Below, piece by piece: positions 22,625 through 33,785 of a DNA stretch of 64,000 bases (position 1 is the stretch's first letter; the number at the start of each line of letters is the position of its first letter). Location of the stretch: positions 5,330,001 to 5,394,000 of the forward strand of contig NW_024464918.1 in the NCBI RefSeq assembly GCF_017591425.1, given 5' to 3'. The position numbers and the translations under genes are program-made. Under the pieces are notes generated by a model that had not been told where the DNA came from, did no database searches, and was given only the letters and a program-made list of their open reading frames with translations. Origin of the DNA: Ochotona curzoniae. Taxonomy: Eukaryota > Chordata > Mammalia > Lagomorpha > Ochotonidae.

Positions 22625-22985
22625 TTACTCTGTTATTTTTATAAAGATTTATTTGTTTTATTATTATTATTGGAAAGTTGGATTTCAGAGAGAAGGAGAT
22701 ACGGAGAAAAATCTTCCATCCTCTGTTTCACTTCTCAAGTGGCCACAATGGCTAGAGCTTGAGATGATCCAAATCCAGGAGCCAGGAACTTCTTCCAGGT
22801 CTCCAATACAGGTGCAGGGCCCCAAGGCTTTGAGCTGTCCTCTACTGCTTTCTCAGGCCACAAGCAGGGAGCTGGAAGGGAAGTGGAGCAGCCAGGACAT
22901 GAACTGGTTACCCTAGGGGATCCCAGTGCATGCACGGCAAGGACTTCAGTCACTAGGCTGCTATACTGGGTGCTGCTACTCTGTT
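22625..22985 (-). mobile_element. CSINE, youngest-looking copy, pika-like
   Basis: The plus strand holds, in reverse, the full order: 'aaagatttatttgttttatt' tail, 'tggaaagttggatttcagag', 'tcaagtggccacaatggcta', 'ggaacttcttccaggtctcc', 'gtgcagggccccaaggcttt', 'gggagctggaagggaagtgg', and the head 'cactaggctgctatactggg'. The block meaning 'aagccttggggccctgcacc' and the 'actttccaata' tail are what I remember of the Ochotona form. An unrelated frame (22401-22916) runs into it. Confidence 0.9.
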
Positions 22986-24206
22986 CTTTAGACATAGACA
23001 GAAACTGAATTACCAATGTACAAACACATCAGTTAACCTGGGTTCTTTTCTGTGTTAGCTCATTTACTCCTGCCCCAAGGAAAGTATGTCTTGAGCCTCT
23101 TTAAAGATAAGGATTAGTGTGGGCTGCCCAACTGCAGCAGCCCCTCAATTTCCCTCTATAAAATCCATTCCCCCTACTCTTCACTGAAAGACATTTTGGT
23201 CTTTCATAAATAAAACAGATGGATAGGGAAGGATGTATCAATGAAAAATCATAGAGGGAAAAAATTAAAAAGGAAGAAGGGAAGGTTGATGTCTCAGATC
23301 ATTCCATTATTCCAGAATACTGTCTGAAACAGAGCTGAAAGCTGTTGGATATAACTGATGCATCCTTGGAGGACTTAAAGGAGCAACTTTTCCTGTTCAT
23401 TTTCAGTTTTAGGGGCTTCCAGAAACACTTACCAATAAAATCCCACACTGAGAGCCTTCAGTCTGGTTTTGGTAATACGCATGCCAGGCAGCATTCCAGG
23501 AGCCCAAAAAGAAAGCCAGGATCATCCAAATTGATACTTTTTTTTAAAATAATTATGTGGTTTTTAACTCCCTCAAGAGAAATCTCTCAGAGCTGCTGTC
23601 ATGGCAGAGAACAGACTCTGTTCTTTAAGCAGGATGAAGTTGCTAATAGGAAGTCTTAGTTCCTTGAAATGAGCTCCACTATGATTGAATGGAGCCAAAG
23701 AGATGAAATGGGTGCTCAGTGAGAGCCTAAATTGCTATTCAACAAGCAGCTGAGACAGCGTCTAGAGTCTCAGTTTCCTAATCCTTCTCTGGGAAAAATG
23801 AATGACAAAGCTCCCTCCTGCCTGATACAGCAGATCCAGAAGTGTGACTGGCCCACAGGAAGGCTGGAGGAACTAGCAGAAAGATTGGATGCAAAGAAAT
23901 GGACAAGCAAAGAGTTGGACTTTGGGGAAGAAAAGGTGAGAGGGACAGAGGATGGGAATGGCAACTACCATTTATATTAAAGCAACTCATTGCCTGAAGC
24001 TTAGTGTCCTTCAAGGATGACCCCACTCTCTCCCTGCTCAGAGCCCAGAAATGGGTTATGGCTGGTGTGAGTCACTCCAGGTGCTGACTTAAGAGGCTTC
24101 CTAGGAACAAGTCAGGGAGCAAAGGAGTAAGAAGGGATAGGGGCTCTATGTGGGAACTCAGTGGGGCATACCAGGACAGGAAGGAATCAGGGATGGCAGA
24201 AAGAGA

Positions 24207-24211
<5 letters not shown>
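22986..24211. other. Unassigned non-coding DNA, possible old MIR at 23030-23115
   Basis: 23030-23115 has a weak minus-strand MIR look ('ttagctcatttactcctg'). The rest is unassigned; opposed 64-104 codon frames have no splice context. Confidence 0.45.

Positions 24212-24254
<43 letters not shown>
24212..24254 (+). repeat. (GT)n microsatellite, 43 bp
   Basis: About 21 uninterrupted GT units. It produces artificial Cys-Val and Thr-His frames on the two strands. Confidence 0.97.
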
Positions 24255-24256
<2 letters not shown>

Positions 24257-24744
24257 GGGAAGGGTGCGGGTAGCACAGGAAGGGGGCAGGAGTTCCCAAT
24301 TACAAAGCCCTTTGCAGAGACAAAGGCTCCACCTGAAAGACTAATGTTATCCCTGCAGCTCCGTTTTGCCAACTGCAATGTTTCTACTTGCAAATTGAGA
24401 GAATTCTCTAAGGGAGCTGCAGATTGCTTATCCCACAAAACTTCCACCCCAGCTCATATCCTGACTGGCTCAGGGCTACTGTGGGAGAAAATGCTCCCTG
24501 GCCAACTTTCCACAATGCAAGTTGCATAATCTTTATGCAAATAATGGAGAATGAAAACTTGGGAAAACCATGCCCTCTCTGGCTCTTCATAAGGAAGGTC
24601 ATTCTCATGTTTATCATGCTTTCAAGTCTGTAAGCCACGTGTACAGTCGGCACCTCATTTCTTTCCACTAACATTCTCGGATGAGAAAAACAGCGACTCA
24701 AAGAGGTGTTTCTGGTCCAAAATTCACCTGCCGAGGTGAAGCAG

Positions 24745-24960
24745 AACAGACTCTGGAGCTTGAGAGCCTGGCAGGAATGCTAGTTGTCCTAAGGGAACGG
24801 CTGTGTCCCACCAAGCCAGTGACTTCATCTATCTGGTCTTAATTTACACAACTGTAAAGTGGAACAAAATGGAGAGAAATACTAACTTGCTTGTCATGAC
24901 AATAAACACTGGATAGATAATCTGATACATAAAGCAGTTTCCCAACCTCACTATAAACAT
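24745..24960 (+). repeat. MIR SINE, diverged
   Basis: 'cagactctggagcttgagag' and 'cctggcaggaatgctagttg' match the MIR 5' part, and 'ttaatttacacaactgtaaa' the 'cctcatctgtaaaatgg' part. Confidence 0.6.
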
Positions 24961-25745
24961 TTCAAATGACATCTCACCCCACCCACCCCTATCCAAAATT
25001 TCCTAAAATGTATCAGATGCTCAGAAGAGGTAGGTGAAAAGGAGGTGCTCTGCCTGAGGAGGTCTGTGGAACAAGGGAGCACAATTCAAGGGAGATATGG
25101 GGGCTAGGATGTGGCTCCCGCCATGCTCTGTGGTAGCTGGGTGACCATGCACACATCACTCAACTTCTCTGAGTACCAGAACTGCCCCGTAAAGCAAGTT
25201 AAGGCCACCAGGTTCCAAAGATAAGGGGGTGTTTCTGGAAACCATCGATGCTATTGCTCTGAGTGTGGTGACCACATCAGTGGAATCAATTAGAATTACC
25301 TGACATAAGTAAACATATCCAGACACATCTGGACATAGCACCCAAGGTCAAGGTGTTAACTCTAACCTGACCTAACGATCTAGCTCCAGATCTTTCAGTT
25401 AACTGCTTAGCTTTAATTACATAATTTACTTCATTTATTCTTATTTCTTGGTATTCCAGGTCAATCTTACCCTGGTTTTACCTGCATAAATCAGGTCTCA
25501 TCTTCTCTGAGTTTCCAAAGCCTTCTTTTGTTAGATGGTAGGAATCATACTGTGGAAGCAATGGCTGTATTGAGCACTGTGGAATGTGGCTCATTCTGGA
25601 ATGCCTCAGAAGCTACACCCCAGCCATGCCGACCCCAAGGAGTGATGTTACTGCAATTTAGGTTAATGTCCTCTCTCAAAAGTGGGATGGTGTTAAAGCT
25701 AAAGAGAAAATGGGAATGAATTAAATAAAGTAGTTCCAAGACAAA
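24961..25745. other. Unassigned non-coding DNA
   Basis: No repeat or exon is recognised in this stretch. Confidence 0.55.
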
Positions 25746-25747
25746 GC

Positions 25748-25936
25748 ATGGAGCGAGGAATTCCATCCTGGTCTCCAGTGTGAGTGAGTGGCAGAGGCGG
25801 ATGCCTGTGGGCCAGCCTCTGCCTTTCCAAAGTCACCAGCAGGGCACTGGCTTGGAAATGGAGCAGCTGGGACTCCAGTTAGCACTTCATACAGGATCAT
25901 CAGTAACACTTAACCTGCTGTACCACAACATGTGAA
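25748..25936 (-). mobile_element. CSINE, truncated
   Basis: Only the head half remains: 'agtcaccagcagggcactgg', 'aaatggagcagctgggactc' and 'aacctgctgtaccacaacat' are the reverse complement of the tRNA-related and middle blocks. The pyrimidine tail part is missing. Confidence 0.75.
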
Positions 25937-25977
25937 ACAAGAAGCAGATGAATTTTTTGGGGGGTGGGGGATATTAC

Positions 25978-26165
25978 ATAAGTACTTATAACAATTCATG
26001 GAATTTAAAATGAAAAGATATTTATTTTGGTCAGTTATTTTTCTGAAATCCATACAACAATTTTTCTTTTTATTAGAACCATAAATATTGTCTGTGAATT
26101 CTCAAGCCCCCTCATTTGTATGGAAATCAAAATTGTTTTTCACCAAAATAAATGTGTGCACTTCT
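25978..26165. mobile_element. Inverted-repeat DNA element copy (mariner-like)
   Basis: Shares 'acaattcatggaatttaaaa' and 'gatatttattttggtcag' with the 44335 copy, and an internal 'caccaaaataaatgtgtgca' block corresponding to the other arm. Strongly diverged. Confidence 0.45.
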
Positions 26166-27444
26166 ATTTACCATGCATGTCTTAAAATGCCTTTATGATA
26201 CAGAACTGGTATGCGCCTTCCAGTATAGGGGACAAATACTGTGGCTGTGAACTACTAAATCAAGAAACTTAACAACTTCAGTTAAGTTCTCTGGTATAAG
26301 ATTGCCATGAACACTGTTTACTGCCTATTTTGAACAGGGCCCTAATCCTCAAAAAGCAATCTTTTCAACGTACTCTCTGGGCACAATCCCATCTCTGAAA
26401 CTGGTTTCTCAGGGCACTTTTTCTCCACCGTGAGGTAAGGGCTCTCTGATAAAAAGAGATTGGAGAATATTGGGTTAAACAAAGTTAAACAGACATCTTT
26501 ACTAGGTGCGAAAATTCTCAGAGTTTTCAAAACATAGGGCAAACTCCTAAGAGACAGAATAATCGATTTTTCTGGAGTACCTCTCAAAATGTTGTGCTAA
26601 GAGGAAACAAAGCAACTAGAACAAAGAAAGATTTTGCAGTGCTTCTCATTAGGAAATTATAATCTTGAATGTTCCAATCTAAAATCTTCCACCACCAGGA
26701 ACAACATGGACTTGGCTCCAATCACAAATGTAGTTTTCAATTTTCTTAGTGCTTCACCCAATTCAAATGTTGCTTTAGGTCTGCAGCGTATCTACTGCCA
26801 CTGACTGCCCCCTTATATGCTTTTCCCCCGTGGAATGAAGACAATGGTATTTGGGTCTCTATTTTTAAATATTTGTAGAGTAAATCGGAAGATAAATAAG
26901 TGAGAGGATTAGATAGTATTCTTGTAAAGGCAATTGGGGAAGTGTGTTTGCACACTGAAAGAAGACAACAAAGTGAATGTTGGTTTAGTGAATGGTAATC
27001 AGAGCTGCGGATCTCTAGAACTGCTTCCCGCTCCTGGGTCTGGAGGAGCTCCAGGTGTCCTTGAGTGAGGAGAAGAGAAGGATGAGAAGAGCCTTTCCCA
27101 CAGATCATGATAAGCTCAGGCATTCTGCTGCAAGGCTTTCCTGTAAAACCAAAGAAAGGGCCAAGTCCCAGTCATAAATTAAGTGCACAGAGACGGGAAT
27201 GAGCACAGCTTCTATGCTCTCCAGGGTTACACTGTCCATCACCTGTCACCGGGGCTAAGCTGTCACCTTTTACAGTGGAATTCTCCAGCTGAATTACAGC
27301 CAGGTGCCCCTTCCAGGCCCATCAGTTACTCTGCAAGTGACGTGTGACCTCCACAAATGAATGTTAAGATCTGGGGGTTGCATTCATCTTCCATACATGG
27401 GGGCAAAGTACTGAGATAAGGGAGAAGTAAGGTGGTTAATAGGG
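26166..27444. other. Unassigned non-coding DNA
   Basis: 1.3 kb without a recognisable repeat or exon. A minus frame at 26746-27123 (125 codons) has no splice context or family match. Confidence 0.55.
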
Positions 27445-27575
27445 TATAAGTGCTTTATAAACTTTATCAAACCCATCTACTTCCTGGAATTCTACTAACA
27501 ACCCTCTGAGAAAGTGCTTTTGTCTTCCTTTTCCTGAAACCAAAATATGCAAATGAGCACCCACACAGCTAATTG
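27445..27575 (-). repeat. MIR SINE fragment
   Basis: 'ataagtgctttataaacttt', 'actaacaaccctctgagaaa' and 'gagcacccacacagct' follow MIR in reverse. It contains a perfect octamer ATGCAAAT at 27547-27554. Confidence 0.6.
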
Positions 27576-27661
27576 CATATAATTATCTTACATATATTCC
27601 ATTGTATGAAATTACATTTTGTATAGTCATAATGATAACATAGTCATAATTATGCACAGGC

Positions 27662-27800
27662 AATACGGCAGGGTAGTAAAGAGCGGAGGCTCTGAAGTCA
27701 GACAGCCTGGGTTCAATTCCAGTTCTGTCTCCTGCAGTGGGACCCTCCCAACTTGGGCTGCCAGTCTCTGCATGTCTATTTACTGGAAATAAATGCAATC
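27662..27800 (+). repeat. MIR SINE 5' part
   Basis: 'cagggtagtaaagagcggag', 'gctctgaagtcagacagcct' and 'gggttcaattccagttctgt' form the best conserved MIR 5' (tRNA-like) half in the window, with an intact B-box-like 'ggttcaattcc'. Confidence 0.8.
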
Positions 27801-30264
27801 TTTACTTCATAATTTGTATTAGGGATCCATTTTTTTATTCACCTAAAGTGCTGGATTCCAAATTCAACAGCATGGAGGGCAATTACCACAAGGATGTGTG
27901 CTAATAATTAATACCAAGTGTACCCATTTGGTATAATTTCAGGAAAAAGAAGAGGGTTTAAAAAAAACACACACACAGTAAAAAGCCTGTTGACAAATAC
28001 TAACCTGCTGGTGAATGTCTAAGCTTCCACCTTTAAAGCATCATCAAATTTAACTTCAGGCCCTGATCTCTGTTAACATGCAAATACTCCAGGGAAGAAT
28101 AATGTGTTAGCTGCTTCCAGCTGCCTACACATTAACAGATTTCACTGGGGCTTAAAAAACTGCCAGGAGAGAAAAGGCCAAGGGCACATCTCTTACCCAA
28201 GACAGACACTGACACAAAACAAAGAGAGCGACCTCGCGATAATTGCAGAATAGATATATACATACCAGCAAAACCCCACTCACTGCATACTTGCGACGTT
28301 GCCAAGCCATTAACAACCACTTGAAGGTCCACATCACATTAACACATGCTGGAGAATTAAGACCAAACCAAACCAGACAGAAGGCTCCAGAGAGTTCACC
28401 AGGCGGCTGCAAGTCTGTGCCATACTGATGAGCTCAGTGGCCCTGGTCATTACTCTTTACATTGGGATTTAAAGGAAGTAAAATTTGATGAGCACAGTAC
28501 AGTTTGTGTCTTAGCCATTCATTTCCAAATCTCTGAACAACTGAAGATTTTTCCTAAAACATGCAGGAGAACATCATGCAGCTGGTGAATAAGAAAGTGG
28601 GTGTCAAGAGATCCATGGGGTCCCAACTTCTGTTCCCTGTATATAATATGCTTCTGGAAAACATATGCATTTCTTGGAGCCCCAGTTGCCTCCATGCAGT
28701 AATGAGAAGAGAAACATTGCTTCTGAAGCATTTTATATCATATATCATATTTATATCATATAAATTTAAAATGTTTAAGATAAATGTTCAATTCCCTAAG
28801 CCATATGTGGTTATACTGTCCTTGGAGAAAATATTTCAGTATTACAGTAAAAGTCATTCTAAACACCACATCAAATCTTAACCCTTCCTTTTTACCCATC
28901 TTAACTTTCGTTACTGGTTGGGGAATATCCTTCCATTTTCCTATCTTTCATATTCATTCGTATGGCCACCTAAAAAAAATTTAAATTAATTCATATGTTA
29001 TAAGGTATTCTAAACAGCATCATATTGAAAAATATTCTGAAAACTGTTTTCCATCAAAATATATACAGATTTATCCCTAGCAATGGATGCAAATCTGTTT
29101 TATCAACAGCGGAAAAAAGTGCTCCTTGGGGTGAATATTCTGCATCTCATTTGGTCACCCTTCTAGTGGGCATGCCTGTGCTTTTTTGTGTTATGGTTTA
29201 TATATATCATTCTGCAATAACTTCCTTGTGCTTATGTGCAAGTCCTTTTCTAGGTCAGCTGCTTCACAGAGTCATCATGGGGCTATAGGTAGGGAATAAC
29301 TTTCCATTTAAGCCAGAACACTTTTGAGAGCTATTAATGATTATATTAGTATAAAAACTAGAAACTGGAGCTACCCTAGTAAGCCAAAAAAAGGAGCATG
29401 AATGATAGTTTTACTTTCTAAGGTTTCAATAGATTGTGACAAATACTGTCCAAAGAAAACTGAATGGGATATTTTTTACACTTTTAAATTCTGTCGAAGT
29501 TTTGATGTTTTCCCTTAAAATAAAGAATAGAAAGATCAGAAGTTTATCTTAATCCTCAGAATGCAGCTAAATATCTTTCCTTGTTGAAAGACCGAATTCT
29601 TTAACAGAGCACACACATTCTAGTTTTGAGAGTTTTTAAGTCCCTGAAATGTGGCAGCATTCTTTATTTAATGCCCCGTTTCCATTTCCAGAATGAAATA
29701 CCAGTGGAAAGAAAAGAGCAGTTTTAGCACAATAACTTTTCCTTAATTACCAGTCTTATCTTCCCACTGCAAGGTCATCATTTTCTGCATGGCACAGATA
29801 GAAAAGGAACCTTCCTGACTGTGGCGTTAAGGCTTCCATCCTCTTCAATGATTTTCCCTATGGATCTGCACTATAGATACATTTACTCTTATTTTTCTTT
29901 CTAGGTATATGTGGTTCTGTTAGGACTTTCTACGGTTTCACAACCATTAAAAAACAACAAGAGGTCAGTTACACAATCTACAATGAAAAATATTCAATTT
30001 TCCTTTTACCCCCCCAATTCTCTTGATGAGAAATCATAGATTATAAATAGAAGCTCTCCACAACAAAGAGCTTTCCTTATAGACACAAGAGAAACAGTGT
30101 GATGGTTTCATTATTAATGATTAATATATTCAACTGTTCATCCCAGGAATTAGGAAGCCCTAGAGTTCAGACTTGGTACCAAAAGAACCTAGAAACCTTG
30201 ATTACCAGAAAAATCCAGAATTAACCGGATGGACTGTTGGTACCAATTTACAAACCAAGTGGAT
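27801..30264. other. Unassigned AT-rich non-coding DNA
   Basis: 2.5 kb with no clear repeat. A perfect octamer ATGCAAAT sits at 28078-28085 in a conserved-looking stretch. 28736-28770 is a 'atatcata' repeat. Frames on both strands here are short and unsupported. Confidence 0.5.
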
Positions 30265-30420
30265 TCAATTCACTGACTCACTGATGTTTACTGGACCTAT
30301 AGAGCGTGTTCAACACTCATGAGTGTTGCAGGAAATGAACAGTAAGATAAGCATGGGTTTCCCCCTCCAGTAGCTTAGCATCTAGTTGTGGAGCCAGCAC
30401 CAGGGAGAGCAAGTACCAGC
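30265..30420 (-). repeat. Possible L2 fragment
   Basis: 'gatgtttactggacctatag' and 'agtgttgcaggaaatgaaca' followed by 'tagcatctagttgtgga' parallel the L2 reverse complement ('tactgagcacctactatgtg', 'cagtgaacaa', 'ttctagtggg'). Confidence 0.45.
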
Positions 30421-30684
30421 AAGCTGACAAGAAGCACCTGGCATCCCTCTCCAGCTAGCTAGCTATGCATTTCCCTTCTCTGAAAAGGCTGTTGTCCAAG
30501 GAAATGCTGTGAATTGATGGCTTGGTTAAGAGTCAACTCCCCTGGCTTTGGCTGTGAGTCATCAGGCAGCCAACACATGAGCTCAAGCTCTTTCTCATCC
30601 TCACAAGGAAACAGAACAAGGAACCCATCCAATCCTGGACTGGGAAGAGAAGGGCAGAAGCTTGTTTGCATCTCTTTACAGTAC

Positions 30685-30910
30685 AGCAGTTAAGCACACG
30701 GGTTCCAAGTCTGCTGCCTGCTTTCAGATCTGGGCTCCAGTACTTAGCCATTATGTGACCTGCACAAATCATTAAGCTTTCTAGAAATGTCTTCAGTTTT
30801 CTCCATGGAACCATGTAATCTCTTGTGTTTTCTATATTGTCTTCTATATTGTAAGTATTAAATGACTCAGAATATGCTTAACTTTTGGATTGGTGCCTGG
30901 CATGCAAAAG
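30685..30910 (+). repeat. MIR SINE, nearly full length
   Basis: 'cagcagttaagcacacgggt', 'cagatctgggctccagtact' and 'ccattatgtgacctgcacaa' are in MIR order, ending in a 'ttggtgcctggcatgcaaaa' block. Confidence 0.75.
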
Positions 30911-30929
30911 GGCTCAAGATACAGGTTGA

Positions 30930-31100
30930 GTCATTTAACAATATCTACCCTAATACCCAAATATGTGCCCCTTAATACTTCAAATACATTGATTGTTGAA
31001 CCCTGTAACAACACTATGAGGGAAGTATTATCGTTGTTTTCCATTTCACAGATGATAGAACTGATTGAGTCACTGCAAAGTTCCCCAACAGCCAGCAGGT
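30930..31100 (-). repeat. MIR SINE fragment, inverted relative to the preceding MIR
   Basis: 'ttgttgaaccctgtaacaac', 'ctatgagggaagtattatcg' and 'ttccatttcacagatgatag' are the MIR 3' half in reverse. Confidence 0.65.
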
Positions 31101-31690
31101 GGCCACAAGCCATCCCTTCAGCTTTCTGCTATACTGTTCTTACCCCTATTTTTTGTCTCCCTGAGATAATTTTTTCAGTTTCAGAAAAGGGAAAACTATG
31201 AGGGTTAGAGACATAGCGACTTCACAGAGACATAGACAAAAGGGCTCGTGTCAAAGTGGCTGGTTCCTTGGGTCCACACATGTGCAGGACAGTCATTCAT
31301 AAACAATGAATTACTGTGTTCAACATCCAGGAGGCAGCTTGTTACAAACGGATGGTTTGTGAGTTCCATCCTTTCAGAGGACACTGTTCTCAGAGTGTGA
31401 GAGACTCATGCCTCAGGTTGGCAGAGTGCAACGTGGGGTCCAGGAAGACCTCAAATCCAGTTTGGATTCTTGTGAACTGTCCAGGTAAACGTCTGCTCTG
31501 CCCTGTGAGTTTCTCCATTATATTTAAATATAAACATGAGAAAATGAGAAACAAGAATCAGAGACCTTTTTCAAATATATCTGATCTAGTGTGACACATT
31601 TCTTCTAACATTACAGAATTCAGTTAAAAAAAATAGTTTACAAGATAGAATTTGTCCTGACAGACTGTTTTCTAAACCAAATGATATTCT

Positions 31691-31981
31691 TTAATCAGAT
31701 TTACTATAGGAATCAAATCCCAAATCATCCATCTCAAATCTGGAATTTTTCTTATTTACCAGCTGTCTTTGGGGTGGGGGGTAGGGGGTATCATCTAGTT
31801 CCACGTCAGGAATGTTCAGTGAAACACTTTGGTCACTGGCCCTTGACGCTCTGATACGGCTGAGTTGAGCACGATGACAATTTCCTTTAAATGTTGAAAA
31901 ACTCACCCAGACAACAAGCGTCAGTGAGAAGACATTCTGCTTGATCCCTGACTCTGTGTGAGCCTCAGAGAGCTCTACCAA
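31691..31981 (-). other. Unassigned open reading frame, 96 codons
   Basis: I do not recognise this frame. Its last 45 residues are polar and acidic with few low-complexity runs (for example DVELDDTPYPPPQ, then SRFEMDDLGFDSYSKSD at the end). This looks more protein-like than the other short frames. A short hydrophobic stretch (FSLTLVVWVSF) precedes a basic patch. No MIR or CSINE signature covers it. I see no acceptor upstream that would make it an exon; a GTGAGT donor-like sequence lies inside the frame. It could be a degraded retrocopy or pure chance. Confidence 0.15.
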
Positions 31982-32286
31982 TCCTCAGACAGGCAAGCTG
32001 AGAAGGGAGCTGCAAGCATCGTAACATCTGGGTGACACTTAATCCGGTTGTGTCTCGCTTTCCCACCTGTACAACTGGTTAAATTAAATGACAGATACAA
32101 AATAGGCCTACAATTACAAATGCTACAAAGAGGTGATGTTGTTACTTTTGCTGCTGATTTTGCGTGTAAGTTTCCACTTGGAGTAAATATATCAAGAGTT
32201 CCAAAAACCAACTTTGAGAATACAAATAATTCGCATAACAATTCTTTCCTTTTTCATTTCTGATTGATTCATTTGGCTCCCTGTAG

Positions 32287-32530
32287 AGATAATTTTTTTT
32301 CTTTTTTTATTATTATAGTTTCTAATTTTATTGGTTTTCCTGTTTTCACTAACTTTATTGAATCTCTTGAAGTCGCCAGTAGGGCCTATATATGCAGGTC
32401 TGGCCTAAAGGCCATTTGGTAGCTGTCCAGGTACTGAATGCGCCGTCAACCTGTGATGTACAGCCTCCTCTGGGGCTATGCAAATACTCCTTGGCTGCCT
32501 GCTTTAATCCAGGTACTTCCCGCCTGTGGG
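32287..32530 (-). other. Possible minus-strand 3' terminal exon or polyadenylated retrocopy
   Basis: On the minus strand a good splice-acceptor-like sequence, 'ggcctctccccacag', precedes about 170 bases of relatively GC-rich unique sequence. This ends in two AATAAA signals (reverse-strand positions near 32352-32357 and 32326-32331) and then an A-rich tract (poly-T on plus, 32293-32308). That is the arrangement of an mRNA 3' end or of a retrocopy with a decayed A-tail. The frame through it does not match a protein I know. Confidence 0.25.
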
Positions 32531-32796
32531 GAGAGGCCACAAAGGTACCATGGGAAATCAGACAATAACAGCTATGTCAGAGTGCAAAGGGACTTTGCAG
32601 ACAAGTTACTCCAGGGGTTTCAAAGGTTTTTCTAGGAATCAGCAGATCATGGAAATGAGTGTAGCTGGCTGAGTATGAGAAGCAGAGTTGATGTAGAGGT
32701 GACTGAGAGTGCTCTCTTCACTTACACCTTCAGACTGATCACCCCTGAGACATCAGCAATCCAGGTTGTTTTCTATATGGAATCTGGGGAATCCAA

Positions 32797-33060
32797 TTTT
32801 TAAAAAATTATCTGTTTCAGATGCAGGGAGAGTGTTTCCATCTGTTGATTCAGTTCCTCAGTGCCTACAATGGCTCTGGGCAGGGGCAGGAGACAAAGTG
32901 CTGTGGATCCAGTGCAGGAATGCAATTGTTTGAGCAAACACTTCTGCCTCCCGTTGGTCTCTATTAGCATGAAGCTGGAGTCAAGGACTACAGCCAGTCC
33001 TCTAAACCAAGTTCTCTGAAGAGATGTAAGCATCTTCTAGGCCAAGTGTCTGTAACCTCT
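32797..33060 (-). mobile_element. CSINE, diverged
   Basis: 'tttccatctgttgattcagt', 'cctcagtgcctacaatggct', 'gcatgaagctggagtcaagg' and 'catcttctaggccaagtgtc' run in CSINE reverse order. The middle 'ggccc...cttgg' part is scrambled or deleted. Confidence 0.75.
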
Positions 33061-33609
33061 TTAATTTTAAATGTTACCAATTAAATCAATCTTTAAGACT
33101 CCGTACAGGACAATTTAAATATAACCAATTGCTGTAAATATTGATTTAAAAATTAGGATTTAGCCCATCTTTTAAATCCAAGCTCAGTGCCTTCCAGTGA
33201 TCCCTTCTCCACAAGAGTGTTAAGTCCCACAAACAAGAACCTGATGCTGTGGTTTTGTGTCCAAGAATAGGTGCTATTCTGAATGAAGGAATCAATGATA
33301 CTAATCTCTGAAAGAGATTCAGGAAGAGAAAGCTATCGGTATGGCTTACAAAAGAGAAAGTTTGGGATGAGGCTACGTGTGCTTCAGAACATGTGATGAA
33401 GGACATCAAACATATCATTGGGACTTGGATATAGATCAAAAAGAATAAAGAGGCTCTGCTGAAGCCAATGTTTATTTCAAAGGTTGTCTTCAGGTTGTGT
33501 ACACACACACACCTGAGTTTTTGAGGAATGAGATCATACTTTTTTTCTTCATTCAACAAATTCATTAGAAAATAAATCTTCACTAAATGAACGGTCTCAA
33601 TTCAAGCTG

Positions 33610-33785
33610 GCCACCAATCTGTTGTGTGACACAGGTCAAGTTTTCTGAGCCTGTTACTCGTTTGTTAAACAGGACATGATCCCAACTACCCTGGTCACAT
33701 CAGCAGCCAGAATTGAGGATTAAAATGGATAATGTTTCCAAAGCCTCTTGCTTGGTACACAAAAAGCTCTTAAGTAGGATAAAAA
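33610..33785 (+). repeat. MIR SINE fragment
   Basis: 'ctgttgtgtgacacaggtca', 'gagcctgttactcgtttgtt', 'aaacaggacatgatccc' and 'aagctcttaagtagg' fit the MIR core and 3' half. Confidence 0.65.

Noticed and set aside
22401..22916. Plus-strand frame of 171 codons
   Set aside because: Its second half is the reverse complement of a CSINE and the first half is unsupported.
28736..28770. 'atatcata' repeats as a possible structured RNA
   Set aside because: Too short and irregular, and no compensatory pairing visible.
33146..33583. Minus-strand frame of 145 codons ending at a CA tract
   Set aside because: Hydrophobic composition comes from AT-rich DNA; no DOCK2 or other family similarity.
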